Positions 10,952 to 19,748 of a DNA stretch of 64,000 nucleotides are shown in pieces. The stretch's first letter is position 1; each line of letters opens with the position of its first letter. Source of the DNA: Pelagibacterium limicola (lineage in GTDB: Bacteria > Pseudomonadota > Alphaproteobacteria > Rhizobiales > Devosiaceae); assembly GCF_015694405.1 (NCBI RefSeq), contig NZ_JADQDB010000002.1:62001-126000 (forward strand), read 5' to 3'. The notes under the pieces are model-generated. The model saw only the letters and a program-made list of their open reading frames with translations, was not told the origin of the DNA and ran no database searches. The position numbers were made by a program, and so were the translations under genes.

Positions 10952-11630
10952 TTTCCTTCTCGAGCTCAAAGACGTGCGCCAGAGCTACGGCGATGGCGAC
11001 GGAGCGGTGCATGTCCTCAAGGGCGCTGGTCTTGCCGTATCTCGCGGCGAACTCGTGGCGCTGGTCGCACCCTCCGGTGCAGGAAAATCTACCCTTCTAC
11101 ATATCTGCGGTTTGCTTGAACGCCCGAGGGGAGGAGAGGTGGCGATCCTCGGACAGTCCACTGCAAGGTTGTCGGACCGTCAGCGTACGCTGATGCGCCG
11201 CCATTCAATCGGCTATGTCTATCAGTTCCATCACCTGCTGCCCGAGTTTAGCGCAATCGAGAATGTGGTAATGCCCCAGCTCATCGCGGGCAAATCCGAC
11301 CGCGCCGCAAAGGAGCGGAGCATGGAACTTCTCGAGGTCATGGGCATTGGTCACCGCGCCGAACACCGCCCGGCGGAGCTTTCGGGCGGCGAGCAGCAAC
11401 GTGTCGCCATCGCCCGCGCCACGGCCAACAACCCGAGCTTGGTGCTCGCTGACGAGCCCACTGGCAATCTCGACCCCGCGACCTCCGAACGCGTCTTCGC
11501 CGCCCTTTCCCAACTGATCCGCGAACACGACGCTGGCTGCATCATTGCGACCCACAACCACGATCTCGCCCGCCGCGCCGACCGCATCGTGACGATTGCG
11601 GATGGCCACATTGAGCCGATGACGCTGTAG
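10944..11630 (+). CDS. lolD: Lipoprotein-releasing ABC transporter ATP-binding protein
   Basis: Cytoplasmic ATPase of the lipoprotein export system, 228 residues. The ATG at 10944 overlaps the end of lolC. Walker A reads [12 protein letters not shown] (Ala in place of the usual first Gly, which I recall as common in alphaproteobacterial LolD). ABC signature [14 protein letters not shown] and Walker [13 protein letters not shown] follow, with the switch His in [10 protein letters not shown]. The operon ends here; an 8-bp hairpin lies about 90 bases downstream. Confidence 0.95.
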   Translation: MSDFLLELKDVRQSYGDGDGAVHVLKGAGLAVSRGELVALVAPSGAGKSTLLHICGLLERPRGGEVAILGQSTARLSDRQRTLMRRHSIGYVYQFHHLLPEFSAIENVVMPQLIAGKSDRAAKERSMELLEVMGIGHRAEHRPAELSGGEQQRVAIARATANNPSLVLADEPTGNLDPATSERVFAALSQLIREHDAGCIIATHNHDLARRADRIVTIADGHIEPMTL

Positions 11631-11720
11631 GGCGTAACGCTTGCACCGAAGGGATACTGGTCGCAGGCAATGAGCCAGCGCGGGGATTGCGCTGACAGCA
11701 CCGAGCTCAGGCCTGCACTG

Positions 11721-11743
11721 CCGGCATTCCGTGCAAATGCCGG
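11721..11743 (+). terminator. Hairpin downstream of lolD
   Basis: CCGGCATT (11721-11728) pairs with AATGCCGG (11736-11743) around a 7-base loop. There is no T-run after it, so it is a weak terminator or an mRNA 3'-end stabiliser rather than a textbook intrinsic terminator. Confidence 0.35.
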
Positions 11744-11847
11744 AATTCCAACCTTCTCCCATCATGCTTCCGTTCCCGTGCCGATACGCTCGGTCGCGGT
11801 GCGTTAATAATTTGTTTATTACTTTCCGTTGTGGCCAGCGCGCGATA

Positions 11848-11876
11848 TGGACAGGAACAAACAATGAACATATAAG
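11848..11876 (+). promoter_or_regulatory. Sigma-70 promoter of the small SOS peptide gene
   Basis: TGGACA (11848-11853), a 17-base spacer and TATAAG (11871-11876). The spacer contains a complete LexA box. The predicted start near 11883 gives a leader of roughly 27 bases to the ATG at 11910. The lexA gene in this window has a promoter of closely similar build, with TATAAG and a 17-base spacer. Confidence 0.7.
11855..11869 (+). promoter_or_regulatory. LexA box (GAAC-N7-GAAC) before the 32-residue peptide gene
   Basis: GAAC at 11855-11858, seven bases, GAAC at 11866-11869. On the other strand this is GTTC-N7-GTTC, the direct-repeat LexA operator established for Rhizobiaceae, Rhodobacter and Caulobacter. 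It lies between the -35 and -10 elements, where bound LexA would block RNA polymerase. A third GAAC (11876-11879) is spaced by six, so it does not make a second consensus box. Confidence 0.8.
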
Positions 11877-11909
11877 AACAAAGACGAAACACCATAGTAG
11901 GAGGCTTTA

Positions 11910-12008
11910 ATGCTGAACATTGTGAAGGACTTCATGGCCCTGGCATCGTTGACCGCGTTTGGCGGTGTGCTCCTCGCTTACATGGACATGCTGGCTTATC
12001 TTGGCTGA
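11910..12008 (+). CDS. 32-residue single-helix membrane peptide, predicted SOS-induced
   Basis: The frame has a strong ribosome site (TAGGAGG at 11898-11904, five bases before ATG) and ends in TGA at 12006-12008. The peptide starts MLNIVKDF and is then almost entirely hydrophobic (residues 8-32, Ala, Leu, Gly, Met, Tyr), fitting one inner-membrane helix with a short charged N-terminus. Its promoter carries a LexA box, so DNA damage should induce it. By size, topology and control it resembles in kind Caulobacter SidA, a 29-residue SOS-induced division inhibitor. Sequence homology cannot be claimed at this length, and a role in division arrest is inference. It lies 84 bases upstream of dnaE on the same strand. 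I judge the gene real; the function is unknown. Confidence 0.8.
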   Translation: MLNIVKDFMALASLTAFGGVLLAYMDMLAYLG

Positions 12009-12092
12009 CCCTTGTGCATAAACCGCCCTCGCGGTTGGCGCGACGGGCTCGGGGTGGCACAAAGGGCAGTTGCCAGGAGAGAATCGTAAGCT

Positions 12093-15000
12093 ATGTCCGG
12101 TCCCGGTTTCGTTCACCTGCACGTGCATTCGTCCTATTCTTTGCTGGAAGGGGCGCTGCCGCTCGGCAAGATTCTCGACCTCGCCGCAAAGGACGGACAG
12201 CCCGCGATTGGCATTGCGGACACCAACAATCTCTTCGGCGCGCTCGAATTTTCCGAAAAAGCCGCGGGCAAGGGCATCCAGCCGATCACCGGGTGTGAAC
12301 TCGCCATCGATTTTGGCAGCGATGAGGATAACAAGCCCAACGAACGCGCCAACCTGGGAAAGGGCACCATCGTCCTGATCGCAGCGACGGAGCAGGGCTT
12401 CGCAAACCTCTCCACTATTGTGTCACGCGCCTATCTCGAGGGCAGCGACGGCAAGACCGCCGCGCATATCGATTGGCTCGAAGCTGCTGCCGAAGGGTTG
12501 ATTTGTCTGACGGGCGGACCGGAAGGAGCAATCGATCCCTATCTTGCTGCCGGAGTTGACGCTGCGGCCGAAATGCGGCTCCTCAAGCTCCATGGGCTGT
12601 TCGGCGACCGCCTCTATGTCGAAATCCAGCGTCATGACCGTCCGATCGAGAACGCCGTCGAGCCGCGCCTAATCGATCTTGCTTATCGCCACGGACTGCC
12701 GCTGGTCGCCACCAACGAACCTTATTTCCCGGGACAGGACGATTTCGATTCTCATGACGCGCTTCTGGCCATAGCGGCAGGCTCGGTCGTCGCCCAGACG
12801 GAGCGGCGGCGGCTATCCGACCAGCATTGGTTCAAGTCGCGCGCCGAGATGATCGCGCTTTTTTCAGACCTTCCCGAAGCGGTTGAGAGCACGGTGGAGA
12901 TCGCCCGTCGCGTAAGCTACCGCCCACGCACGCTCGATCCGATCCTCCCTAAGTTCGCAGCCGATCCCGGGCAGAGCGACGCCGAGGCCGTAGCGGCGGA
13001 GGCCGATGAATTGACCCGGCAGGCGGAAGAAGGGCTGGAAAAGCGCATCGAGATTTTCGGCATCGCCCCGGACACCACGCCCGAACAATACCGCGAACGT
13101 CTCGCCTTCGAGCTGAAGGTCATCCGGGATATGAAATTTCCCGGCTATTTCCTTATTGTTGCTGACTTTATCAAGTGGGCGAAGGCCCACGATATTCCCG
13201 TGGGCCCCGGACGCGGATCGGGCGCTGGATCTCTGGTCGCTTATGCTCTCACCATCACCGACTTGGACCCGCTCCGCTATAATCTCCTGTTCGAGCGCTT
13301 CCTCAATCCCGAACGCGTATCGATGCCAGACTTCGATATCGACTTCTGCCAGGAGCGTCGTGAGGAGGTCATCGACTACGTTCAGAAAAAGTACGGCGCC
13401 GATCAGGTCGCGCAGATCATCACCTTTGGAACGCTGCAACCGCGCGCTGCGCTGCGCGATGTAGGCCGCGTGCTTCAGATGCCTTATGGGCAGGTGGACC
13501 GCATCTGCAAGCTCGTACCCAACAATCCGGCGAACCCCGTCACGCTTGCCCAGGCGATCAACGACGAACCGCGCCTCCAAATGATGCGCGACGAGGACGA
13601 AACGGTCGCCGAACTCCTGCGTATCGCAGGAAAGCTCGAGGGGCTTTATCGTCACGCCTCGACTCATGCGGCCGGCATCGTCATCGGCGACCGCCCTCTG
13701 CATGAGTTGCTGCCGCTTTACCGCGATCCGCGCTCGGACATGCCCGTCACCCAGTACAACCTCAAATGGGTGGAACCAGCCGGCCTCGTGAAGTTCGACT
13801 TCCTTGGGTTGAAGACGCTGACCACGATCCGCTATGCGGTCGAGATGGTCAAATCCAAGGGCATCGATCTTGATATTGATGCCATTCCACTCGACGATGC
13901 GCCGACCTACCGGCTCTACGCCGATGGCGACACTTACGGCATCTTCCAGTTTGAAAGTCCGGGGATGCGGCGGGCGCTGGTCGATTTGAAGCCTGACCGC
14001 ATTGAAGACCTGATCGCCATGAACGCCCTCTACCGCCCTGGGCCGATGGACAATATCCCGAGCTTCATCAACAGAAAGCACGGGCGGGAAAAGGTCGAGT
14101 ACCCCCACGAATCCCTCTCCGCGGTGCTCGATGAAACCTATGGGATCATCGTCTATCAGGAGCAGGTTATGCAGATTGCCCAGCTCCTGTCCGGCTATTC
14201 GCTCGGTGAAGCTGACATGCTGCGCCGTGCGATGGGCAAGAAGATCAAGGCCGAGATGGACAAGCAGCGCGAGCGTTTCCGCGAAGGGGCGCTCCGGAAC
14301 GGACTCAAGGAAGCGCTGGCCGACAACATCTTCGATCTGCTCGCCAAGTTCGCCAATTATGGCTTCAACAAGAGCCACGCGGCGGCCTATGCATGGGTGT
14401 CGTACCAAACGGCGTGGCTCAAGACTCATTATCCGCATGAGTTTTATGCCGCCTCGATGACCCTCGACATGGGCCAGACGGACAAGCTGGCCGATTTCCG
14501 CCGGGAGGCCGAAAAGAAGGGTATCGCGATTGTCCCGCCCTGCATTAACCGCTCCGAGGTCAATTTCTCGGTGCATGACGGGCGCGTCCACTATTCGCTT
14601 TGCGCGGTAAAGGGGGTCGGGCGGCAGGTCGCAGAACATATCGTCGAGGTTCGTGGGAGCCAGCCTTTCATCGACCTTTCCGACTTTGCCCGCCGCATCG
14701 ACCCGAGAGTTATCAACAAGCGCACGCTCGAGACGCTCATCAATGCTGGAGCGTTTGATAGCCTCGTCAAGCGCCGCGAACAGGTGATCGCCGTCGCCGA
14801 TGCCATTGTCAGCACCGCCCAACGCGAAACATCGGGCCGTGCCGACGGCATCGAGGACATGTTCGCCACCAGCCAGCCAGATGCGATCATGCTGCCCGAG
14901 CATGTCGAACCCTGGAGCCTCACCGAACGGCTCGCCCGAGAGCACGCTGCCATCGGCTTTTATCTCTCGGCACATCCCCTCGACGATTATTCCGAACTCT

Positions 15001-15539
15001 TTGAAAAACTCCGCGTCCAGCGTTGGGCGACATTCGAGCGCGCCGCCCATGCAGGCGCCGTAGCTGGGCGGCTCGCAGGTACGGTGATTTCGCGACAGGA
15101 TCGCAAGACCCGGAAGGGATCGACCATGACGATCCTGATGCTTTCGGATCCCAGCGGGTCGTTTGAATGCGTCGCCTTTTCCGAGCAGATGTCCGATTAC
15201 GGCCATCTGCTCGAACAGGGCAGGTCGGTTGTCATGGAGGTCGGGGCCGACGCCCGTCCCGACGGCGTACGCCTGCGCCTGCTTAAGGCCGAGGCCATCG
15301 ATGCTTCTGTTGAAAAGCTTGGTCGCCGGATGACGATCTTTGCGGGCAGCGAATCGTGCATTGCACCGATCAAGTCCCAACTCCAGCCGGGCGGGGAAGG
15401 GGTGGTGAGCCTCATCCTTCTGCGCGACCAGGGGGAACGCGAATATGAGATCGAACTTCCGGGCCAGTTCCGCCTGAGCCCGCAGCTTGCCGGCGGCCTC
15501 AAGGCCATCAGCGGAGTCGTCGACGTACGGTTGAACTAG
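12093..15539 (+). CDS. dnaE: DNA polymerase III subunit alpha (replicative, DnaE1)
   Basis: Catalytic subunit of the replicative DNA polymerase III, 1148 residues, the normal DnaE1 length. An N-terminal PHP domain begins with FVHLHVHSSYSLLEGA. The palm catalytic acidic residues are in PDFDIDFCQERR near residue 415 and DFLGLKTLTTI near 570. Helix-hairpin-helix and OB-fold regions follow after about 850. An ATG at 12093 is preceded by GGAGA at some distance. It sits downstream of the predicted SOS peptide gene and may share its transcript in part. Long open frames on the opposite strand are shadows of this gene. Confidence 0.97.
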   Translation: MSGPGFVHLHVHSSYSLLEGALPLGKILDLAAKDGQPAIGIADTNNLFGALEFSEKAAGKGIQPITGCELAIDFGSDEDNKPNERANLGKGTIVLIAATEQGFANLSTIVSRAYLEGSDGKTAAHIDWLEAAAEGLICLTGGPEGAIDPYLAAGVDAAAEMRLLKLHGLFGDRLYVEIQRHDRPIENAVEPRLIDLAYRHGLPLVATNEPYFPGQDDFDSHDALLAIAAGSVVAQTERRRLSDQHWFKSRAEMIALFSDLPEAVESTVEIARRVSYRPRTLDPILPKFAADPGQSDAEAVAAEADELTRQAEEGLEKRIEIFGIAPDTTPEQYRERLAFELKVIRDMKFPGYFLIVADFIKWAKAHDIPVGPGRGSGAGSLVAYALTITDLDPLRYNLLFERFLNPERVSMPDFDIDFCQERREEVIDYVQKKYGADQVAQIITFGTLQPRAALRDVGRVLQMPYGQVDRICKLVPNNPANPVTLAQAINDEPRLQMMRDEDETVAELLRIAGKLEGLYRHASTHAAGIVIGDRPLHELLPLYRDPRSDMPVTQYNLKWVEPAGLVKFDFLGLKTLTTIRYAVEMVKSKGIDLDIDAIPLDDAPTYRLYADGDTYGIFQFESPGMRRALVDLKPDRIEDLIAMNALYRPGPMDNIPSFINRKHGREKVEYPHESLSAVLDETYGIIVYQEQVMQIAQLLSGYSLGEADMLRRAMGKKIKAEMDKQRERFREGALRNGLKEALADNIFDLLAKFANYGFNKSHAAAYAWVSYQTAWLKTHYPHEFYAASMTLDMGQTDKLADFRREAEKKGIAIVPPCINRSEVNFSVHDGRVHYSLCAVKGVGRQVAEHIVEVRGSQPFIDLSDFARRIDPRVINKRTLETLINAGAFDSLVKRREQVIAVADAIVSTAQRETSGRADGIEDMFATSQPDAIMLPEHVEPWSLTERLAREHAAIGFYLSAHPLDDYSELFEKLRVQRWATFERAAHAGAVAGRLAGTVISRQDRKTRKGSTMTILMLSDPSGSFECVAFSEQMSDYGHLLEQGRSVVMEVGADARPDGVRLRLLKAEAIDASVEKLGRRMTIFAGSESCIAPIKSQLQPGGEGVVSLILLRDQGEREYEIELPGQFRLSPQLAGGLKAISGVVDVRLN

Positions 15540-15542
15540 TCC

Positions 15543-15564
15543 GGGCTTGCCTTGTCGCAAGCCC
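15543..15564 (+). terminator. 8-bp hairpin after dnaE
   Basis: GGGCTTGC (15543-15550) pairs perfectly with GCAAGCCC (15557-15564), loop CTTGTC, four bases after the dnaE stop. The following bases TCCTGTAT are only weakly T-rich. The hairpin overlaps the predicted rpsB promoter. Confidence 0.45.
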
Positions 15565-15575
15565 TCCTGTATAGC
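15547..15575 (+). promoter_or_regulatory. Putative sigma-70 promoter of rpsB-tsf
   Basis: TTGCCT (15547-15552), 17-base spacer, TATAGC (15570-15575). A start near 15582 would give a leader of about 110 bases before rpsB, a length that could hold ribosomal-protein feedback control. Confidence 0.5.
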
Positions 15576-15689
15576 CCGCAGCGTTAAATCCACATGCAAA
15601 GGCTGGTTCCGTGACCGAACGGGGCCGATCCGGTGGCGGGAAACCGTCCATGCGCCCTTTGCAGAGGCAAAACCGGAAAGGAATACGCA

Positions 15690-16475
15690 ATGGCATTGCC
15701 AGATTTTTCCATGCGCCAGCTTCTTGAAGCCGGTGTCCACTTCGGCCACCAGAAGCACCGCTGGAACCCCAAGATGGAACGCTTCATTTTCGGCGTTCGT
15801 AACGATATCCATATCATTGACCTGAGCCAGACCGTGCCCGCGCTGTATCGCGCGCTGCAACTCGTCTCCGATACGGTCGCCGAAGGTGGCCGCGTGCTGT
15901 TCGTCGGCACCAAGCGCCAGGCCGCCCCGCTTGTCGCCGAAGCTGCCCGCCAGTCCGCTCAGTATTATGTCAATTCCCGCTGGCTCGGCGGTATGCTGAC
16001 CAACTGGCAGACGATTTCCCACTCGATCGCCCGCCTTCGTGAGCTTGAAGCTCTCGAAGCCGAAGGCGCTTCGGGCCTCACCAAGCGCGAACGCCTGCAG
16101 CGCAGCCGCGAGCAGGAACGCCTCGAGCGCGATCTCGGCGGCATCAAGGATATGGGCAATGTGCCCAACCTGCTGTTCGTGATCGATACGAATAAGGAGG
16201 CCAACGCGATCAAGGAAGCCCGTCGTCTCGGCATCCCGGTCGTTGCCATCGTGGACACCAACTGTGATCCGGACATCGTTGATTTCCCGATTCCGGGCAA
16301 TGATGACGCGGCGCGCGCCCTTGAGCTTTACCTGTCGCTCATTTCCAAGGCTGCAATTGACGGCATTTCGCGCTCCTCATCGTCAATGGGCCGCGATCTT
16401 GGTGCTTCCACCGAGGTGCTCGAAGAGCCCGCCCTGGCTGCCGAAACGCCAGAAAGCGAAGCCGTTCAGGCTTAA
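15690..16475 (+). CDS. rpsB: 30S ribosomal protein S2
   Basis: Structural protein of the small ribosomal subunit, 261 residues. The ATG at 15690 is preceded by AAAGGAA and gives the N-terminus [20 protein letters not shown]. Conserved S2 segments [28 protein letters not shown] and [14 protein letters not shown] are present, with a C-terminal Ala/Glu-rich extension. An upstream in-frame ATG (15633) adds unconserved Cys/Arg-rich residues and is rejected. tsf follows after 92 bases holding a strong hairpin. Confidence 0.97.
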   Translation: MALPDFSMRQLLEAGVHFGHQKHRWNPKMERFIFGVRNDIHIIDLSQTVPALYRALQLVSDTVAEGGRVLFVGTKRQAAPLVAEAARQSAQYYVNSRWLGGMLTNWQTISHSIARLRELEALEAEGASGLTKRERLQRSREQERLERDLGGIKDMGNVPNLLFVIDTNKEANAIKEARRLGIPVVAIVDTNCDPDIVDFPIPGNDDAARALELYLSLISKAAIDGISRSSSSMGRDLGASTEVLEEPALAAETPESEAVQA

Positions 16476-16515
16476 GGGTCCGTCATCGGACCGACACGCA
16501 ACGCACGATATGAAA

Positions 16516-16547
16516 CCGCAAGGTCCGAGCCTGCTCGGGCCTTGCGG
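16516..16547 (+). promoter_or_regulatory. 14-bp hairpin between rpsB and tsf
   Basis: CCGCAAGG then CCGAG (16516-16529) pairs with CTCGG then CCTTGCGG (16534-16547), with one G-T pair in the middle and a 4-base loop. No T-run follows, so it is probably an attenuator, mRNA processing site or stabiliser that sets the rpsB to tsf ratio rather than a full terminator. Confidence 0.6.
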
Positions 16548-16567
16548 CCGATAAAGAGGTAATCCAG

Positions 16568-17494
16568 ATGTCAATTAGTGCTGCAGACGTAAAAACCCTC
16601 CGCGAAATGACCGGCGTGGGCATGATGGACTGCAAGAAGGCGCTCACCGAAACCAACGGCGACATCGAAGCGGCCGTTGATTGGTTGCGTTCCAAGGGCC
16701 TTGCCAAGGCAGCCAAGAAAGCCGATCGCGTCGCTGCAGAAGGTCTCGTCGGCATTGCCTCCGAGGGCAACCGTGCCGCTATCGTCGAGATCAACTCCGA
16801 AACCGACTTCGTGGCCCGCAACGAGCAGTTCCAGTCTATCGTCGCCAATGCTGCCAAGCTCGCGCTCGGGGTAAACGGAGACGTTGCCGCGCTTGCCGCT
16901 GCAGCCTATCCGGGCACCGGCCGCACGGTTTCCGAAGAGCTCACAGAAGCCATCGCCAAGATCGGCGAGAACATGACCCTGCGTCGCTCGTCCGTGCTCG
17001 AGGTCTCACAGGGCGTCGTCGGCACCTATGTGCACTCGGCGATTGCTGAAGGACTCGGCCGTATCGGCATTCTCGTGGGTCTCGAATCGTCGGGCGACAA
17101 GGGCGTGCTCGTAACGCTCGGCAAGCAGATCGCCATGCACATCGCGGCAACCAATCCGCTTTCGCTGTCCTCCGAGGATCTCGATCCCGCTGCGGTCGAG
17201 CGTGAGCGTTCAGTGTTCGTCGAACAGGCCAAGGCTTCGGGCAAGCCCGACAACATCATCGAAAAGATGGTCGAGGGACGGATCCGCAAGTACTACGAGG
17301 AAGTGACGCTTCTCGCGCAGGTCTTCGTCATCGACGGCGAGAACACCGTGGCCCAGGCCGTCGCCAACGCCGAGAAGGATGCTGGCGCGCCGATCAAGGT
17401 CACCGGCTTTGTTCGCTATGCGTTGGGCGAAGGCATTGAAAAGCAGGAAGCCGATTTCGCTGCCGAGGTTGCCGCCGCTGCTAGCTCCCAGTAA
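16568..17494 (+). CDS. tsf: Elongation factor Ts
   Basis: Nucleotide exchange factor for EF-Tu, 308 residues. The N-terminal UBA-like domain contains [13 protein letters not shown] (residues about 13-25), and the core contains the EF-Tu contact motif SETDFVARN near residue 80. Ribosome site AGAGG lies about ten bases before the ATG. This is the usual rpsB-tsf-pyrH-frr order; pyrH starts 57 bases later. Confidence 0.97.
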   Translation: MSISAADVKTLREMTGVGMMDCKKALTETNGDIEAAVDWLRSKGLAKAAKKADRVAAEGLVGIASEGNRAAIVEINSETDFVARNEQFQSIVANAAKLALGVNGDVAALAAAAYPGTGRTVSEELTEAIAKIGENMTLRRSSVLEVSQGVVGTYVHSAIAEGLGRIGILVGLESSGDKGVLVTLGKQIAMHIAATNPLSLSSEDLDPAAVERERSVFVEQAKASGKPDNIIEKMVEGRIRKYYEEVTLLAQVFVIDGENTVAQAVANAEKDAGAPIKVTGFVRYALGEGIEKQEADFAAEVAAAASSQ

Positions 17495-17499
17495 CGTAG

Positions 17500-17530
17500 C
17501 CCGGATTTACTTCGGGATTCGTTGTTTGTG
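17500..17530 (+). terminator. Weak terminator-like hairpin after tsf
   Basis: CCCGGA (17500-17505) pairs with TTCGGG (17511-17516) around TTTAC, followed by a T/G-rich stretch up to 17530. It has a six-pair stem with one G-T pair, so partial read-through to pyrH is likely. Confidence 0.4.
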
Positions 17531-17551
17531 GTTGTCTAGAGCGGGGCAGGC

Positions 17552-18265
17552 ATGTCCAAAACCGGCTATACACGCGTACTTTTGAAGGTCTCCGGCGAAG
17601 CCCTCGCCGGAGACCAGTCATATGGAATAGAGCCCCAGTTCCTTAATGACGTCGCCCGGCAGATTGTCGACGTCGCCCGCATGGGCGTTCAGGTGGCGAT
17701 CGTTATTGGCGGCGGCAACATCTTCCGCGGCATGGCCGTGGCCGCAAAGGGCGGCGATCGCGTGATCGGCGACCACATGGGCATGCTGGGCACGGTGATC
17801 AATTCGCTCGCTTTAGGCGATGCGGTGCGCCGGGCAGGGGGACGTTCCCACGTTTTCTCGTCGGTGACGATGCCATCAATCGCGGACACCTTCACGCAAC
17901 GCGGTGCCATCGCTGCGCTCGAGGGTGGCGCCGTGGTCATCTGTGCCGGCGGCACCGGCAATCCGTTCTTTACGACCGACACTGCCGCGGCGCTCAAGGC
18001 CATTGAACTGCGCTGCGACGTGCTCTTGAAGGGCACCAAGGTCGATGGTGTTTATTCCGCCGACCCCGAAAAGGATTCGCAGGCGGAGCGCTTCGAGACG
18101 ATATCCCACGAGGAAGTCATTTCCCGAGATCTGCGTGTCATGGACACCGCAGCCTTTGCGTTGGCACGTGACAACCAATTGCCGATCATCGTTTATGCGC
18201 TTTCCACCCCCGAAGGACTTGCTGGCGTTCTCGATGGCCGTGCCCCCAGTACGCGGGTCGGTTAG
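17552..18265 (+). CDS. pyrH: Uridylate kinase (UMP kinase)
   Basis: Phosphorylates UMP to UDP in pyrimidine nucleotide synthesis; 237 residues, amino-acid-kinase fold. LLKVSGEALAG binds phosphate near the N-terminus, VIGGGNIFRGM follows near residue 55, and the GTP/UTP-regulated hexamer family segment DHMGMLGTVINSLAL is near 73-87. The DPEKDSQAERFETISHEEV segment is typical of PyrH. It is the gene after tsf, as in most bacteria. Confidence 0.97.
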   Translation: MSKTGYTRVLLKVSGEALAGDQSYGIEPQFLNDVARQIVDVARMGVQVAIVIGGGNIFRGMAVAAKGGDRVIGDHMGMLGTVINSLALGDAVRRAGGRSHVFSSVTMPSIADTFTQRGAIAALEGGAVVICAGGTGNPFFTTDTAAALKAIELRCDVLLKGTKVDGVYSADPEKDSQAERFETISHEEVISRDLRVMDTAAFALARDNQLPIIVYALSTPEGLAGVLDGRAPSTRVG

Positions 18266-18394
18266 TAGTATGTCTGGCGCACAAAGAGCTTTTGCGCCTG
18301 GTCCGAAGCCGTTATTGGGTGGATCTGGCGGTCGATATCAGAAGTCCCGTTCAGAGCCCTCCTGGCGCGGCGGGACAATATAAGGGAGAAGCAC

Positions 18395-18955
18395 ATGTCT
18401 GAAGCGTTCTCACTCGAAAACCTGCGCACTCGCATGAAGAAGTCGATCGACTCCATGAAGGGCGATCTCGCGGGACTCAGAACGGGCCGAGCTAGTGCCA
18501 GCCTGCTTGAACCCATCATGGTCGATGCTTATGGCTCGGCAATGCCGCTCAATCAGGTCGCGACGGTTTCGGTTCCGGAATCGCGCATGCTCAGTGTTCA
18601 GGTCTGGGACCGTTCGATGGCAGGCGCTGTCGAGAAAGCCATTCGGGAGTCCAATCTGGGCCTCAACCCGATGGCCGAAGGCGCCACCATCCGGGTCCCG
18701 TTGCCTGAATTGAACGAAGAGCGTCGCCGCGAATTGTCCAAAGTTGCGCACCAATATGCCGAGCAGGCGCGCGTTGCTGTGCGCCATGTACGCCGCGACG
18801 GCATAGAGTTGCTGCGCAAACTCGAAAAGGATGGCGAAATGGGGCAGGATGAGGCCCGCGTCAATTCCGACAAAGTGCAGAAAGCGACCGACGAGGCAAT
18901 TGCTGAAATTGATACTCTCGTCGCCGCCAAGGAACAGGAAATCATGCAAGTCTAG
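18395..18955 (+). CDS. frr: Ribosome recycling factor
   Basis: Splits the post-termination ribosome together with EF-G; 186 residues, mostly helical. Typical segments are [20 protein letters not shown] (residues about 28-47), [17 protein letters not shown] near 106, and the C-terminal helix. Ribosome site GGGAGAA is before the ATG. The 129 bases after pyrH contain a small GGCGCA/TGCGCC hairpin but no clear terminator, so read-through from pyrH is likely. Confidence 0.97.
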   Translation: MSEAFSLENLRTRMKKSIDSMKGDLAGLRTGRASASLLEPIMVDAYGSAMPLNQVATVSVPESRMLSVQVWDRSMAGAVEKAIRESNLGLNPMAEGATIRVPLPELNEERRRELSKVAHQYAEQARVAVRHVRRDGIELLRKLEKDGEMGQDEARVNSDKVQKATDEAIAEIDTLVAAKEQEIMQV

Positions 18956-18995
18956 CGGAGCTGTCTATCGGCTCTAAGACTGCGCAGGGGACGCC

Positions 18996-19748
18996 ATGTC
19001 AATCAATCCGGCTATCGCTTCGGTCGAGACGGAAAGGTCTAACCTTAAGATTCCGGCACATATCGGCGTCATCATGGATGGTAATGGACGCTGGGCCCAA
19101 AAGCGCGGCCTGAGCCGGATGGAGGGCCACAAAGCGGGCGTTGAAGCCGTTCGGCGAGCGGTCGAGTTGTCCATCGACTATGGTGTCGATTACCTGACAC
19201 TCTTCGCCTTTTCGTCCGAAAATTGGCGCCGCCCGCCCGACGAGATCAAGTATCTCTTCGGTCTGCTTCGTCGGTTCGTCGCTTCCGATCTCGCCCGGTT
19301 GATCCGCCAGAACGTACGCGTACGCATCATAGGCGACAGAGCGAGTCTCGAGTCCGGTCTGCGCAGTATCATAGAGGATGTCGAGGTTAAGACCGCAGCC
19401 AATACCGGGCTAAATCTCCTCATTGCCTTCAATTACGGTGCCAAGTCCGAAATCACTGCTGCCGTGAGGGCCCTGGCCGTCAAGGTCGCCTCGGGCGAAC
19501 TCGACCCGGGAAGCATTGATGAAATCGCCTTAGGCAGCCACCTATCGACGGCTGGCCTGCCGGACCCCGATCTCATCCTTCGGACCAGCGGCGAAATGCG
19601 GCTGTCTAACTTCTTGCTTTGGCAGTCAGCTTATGCCGAACTGGTGTTCGTGGAGGAGAACTGGCCCGATTTCGACGAATCGGTATTCGTCCGGGCTTTG
19701 AAAGCCTTCACGGAGCGGGATCGAAGGTTTGGCGGAATAGGGACGTGA
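18996..19748 (+). CDS. uppS: Undecaprenyl diphosphate synthase
   Basis: Cis-prenyltransferase that makes the C55 lipid carrier for peptidoglycan and LPS from farnesyl diphosphate and isopentenyl diphosphate; 250 residues. The catalytic Asp is in VIMDGNGRWA (D28), followed by FAFSSENWRRP and, near the C-terminus, PDLILRTSGEMRLSNF. The stop overlaps the cdsA GTG start. The isoprenoid precursors would come from the MEP pathway, of which ispDF lies at 57147-58340. Confidence 0.96.
   Translation: MSINPAIASVETERSNLKIPAHIGVIMDGNGRWAQKRGLSRMEGHKAGVEAVRRAVELSIDYGVDYLTLFAFSSENWRRPPDEIKYLFGLLRRFVASDLARLIRQNVRVRIIGDRASLESGLRSIIEDVEVKTAANTGLNLLIAFNYGAKSEITAAVRALAVKVASGELDPGSIDEIALGSHLSTAGLPDPDLILRTSGEMRLSNFLLWQSAYAELVFVEENWPDFDESVFVRALKAFTERDRRFGGIGT

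Noticed and set aside
12864-16022. Very long open frame on the minus strand opposite dnaE and rpsB
   Set aside because: It is a GC-skew shadow of dnaE: no family match, no ribosome site, and the plus-strand gene is certain.
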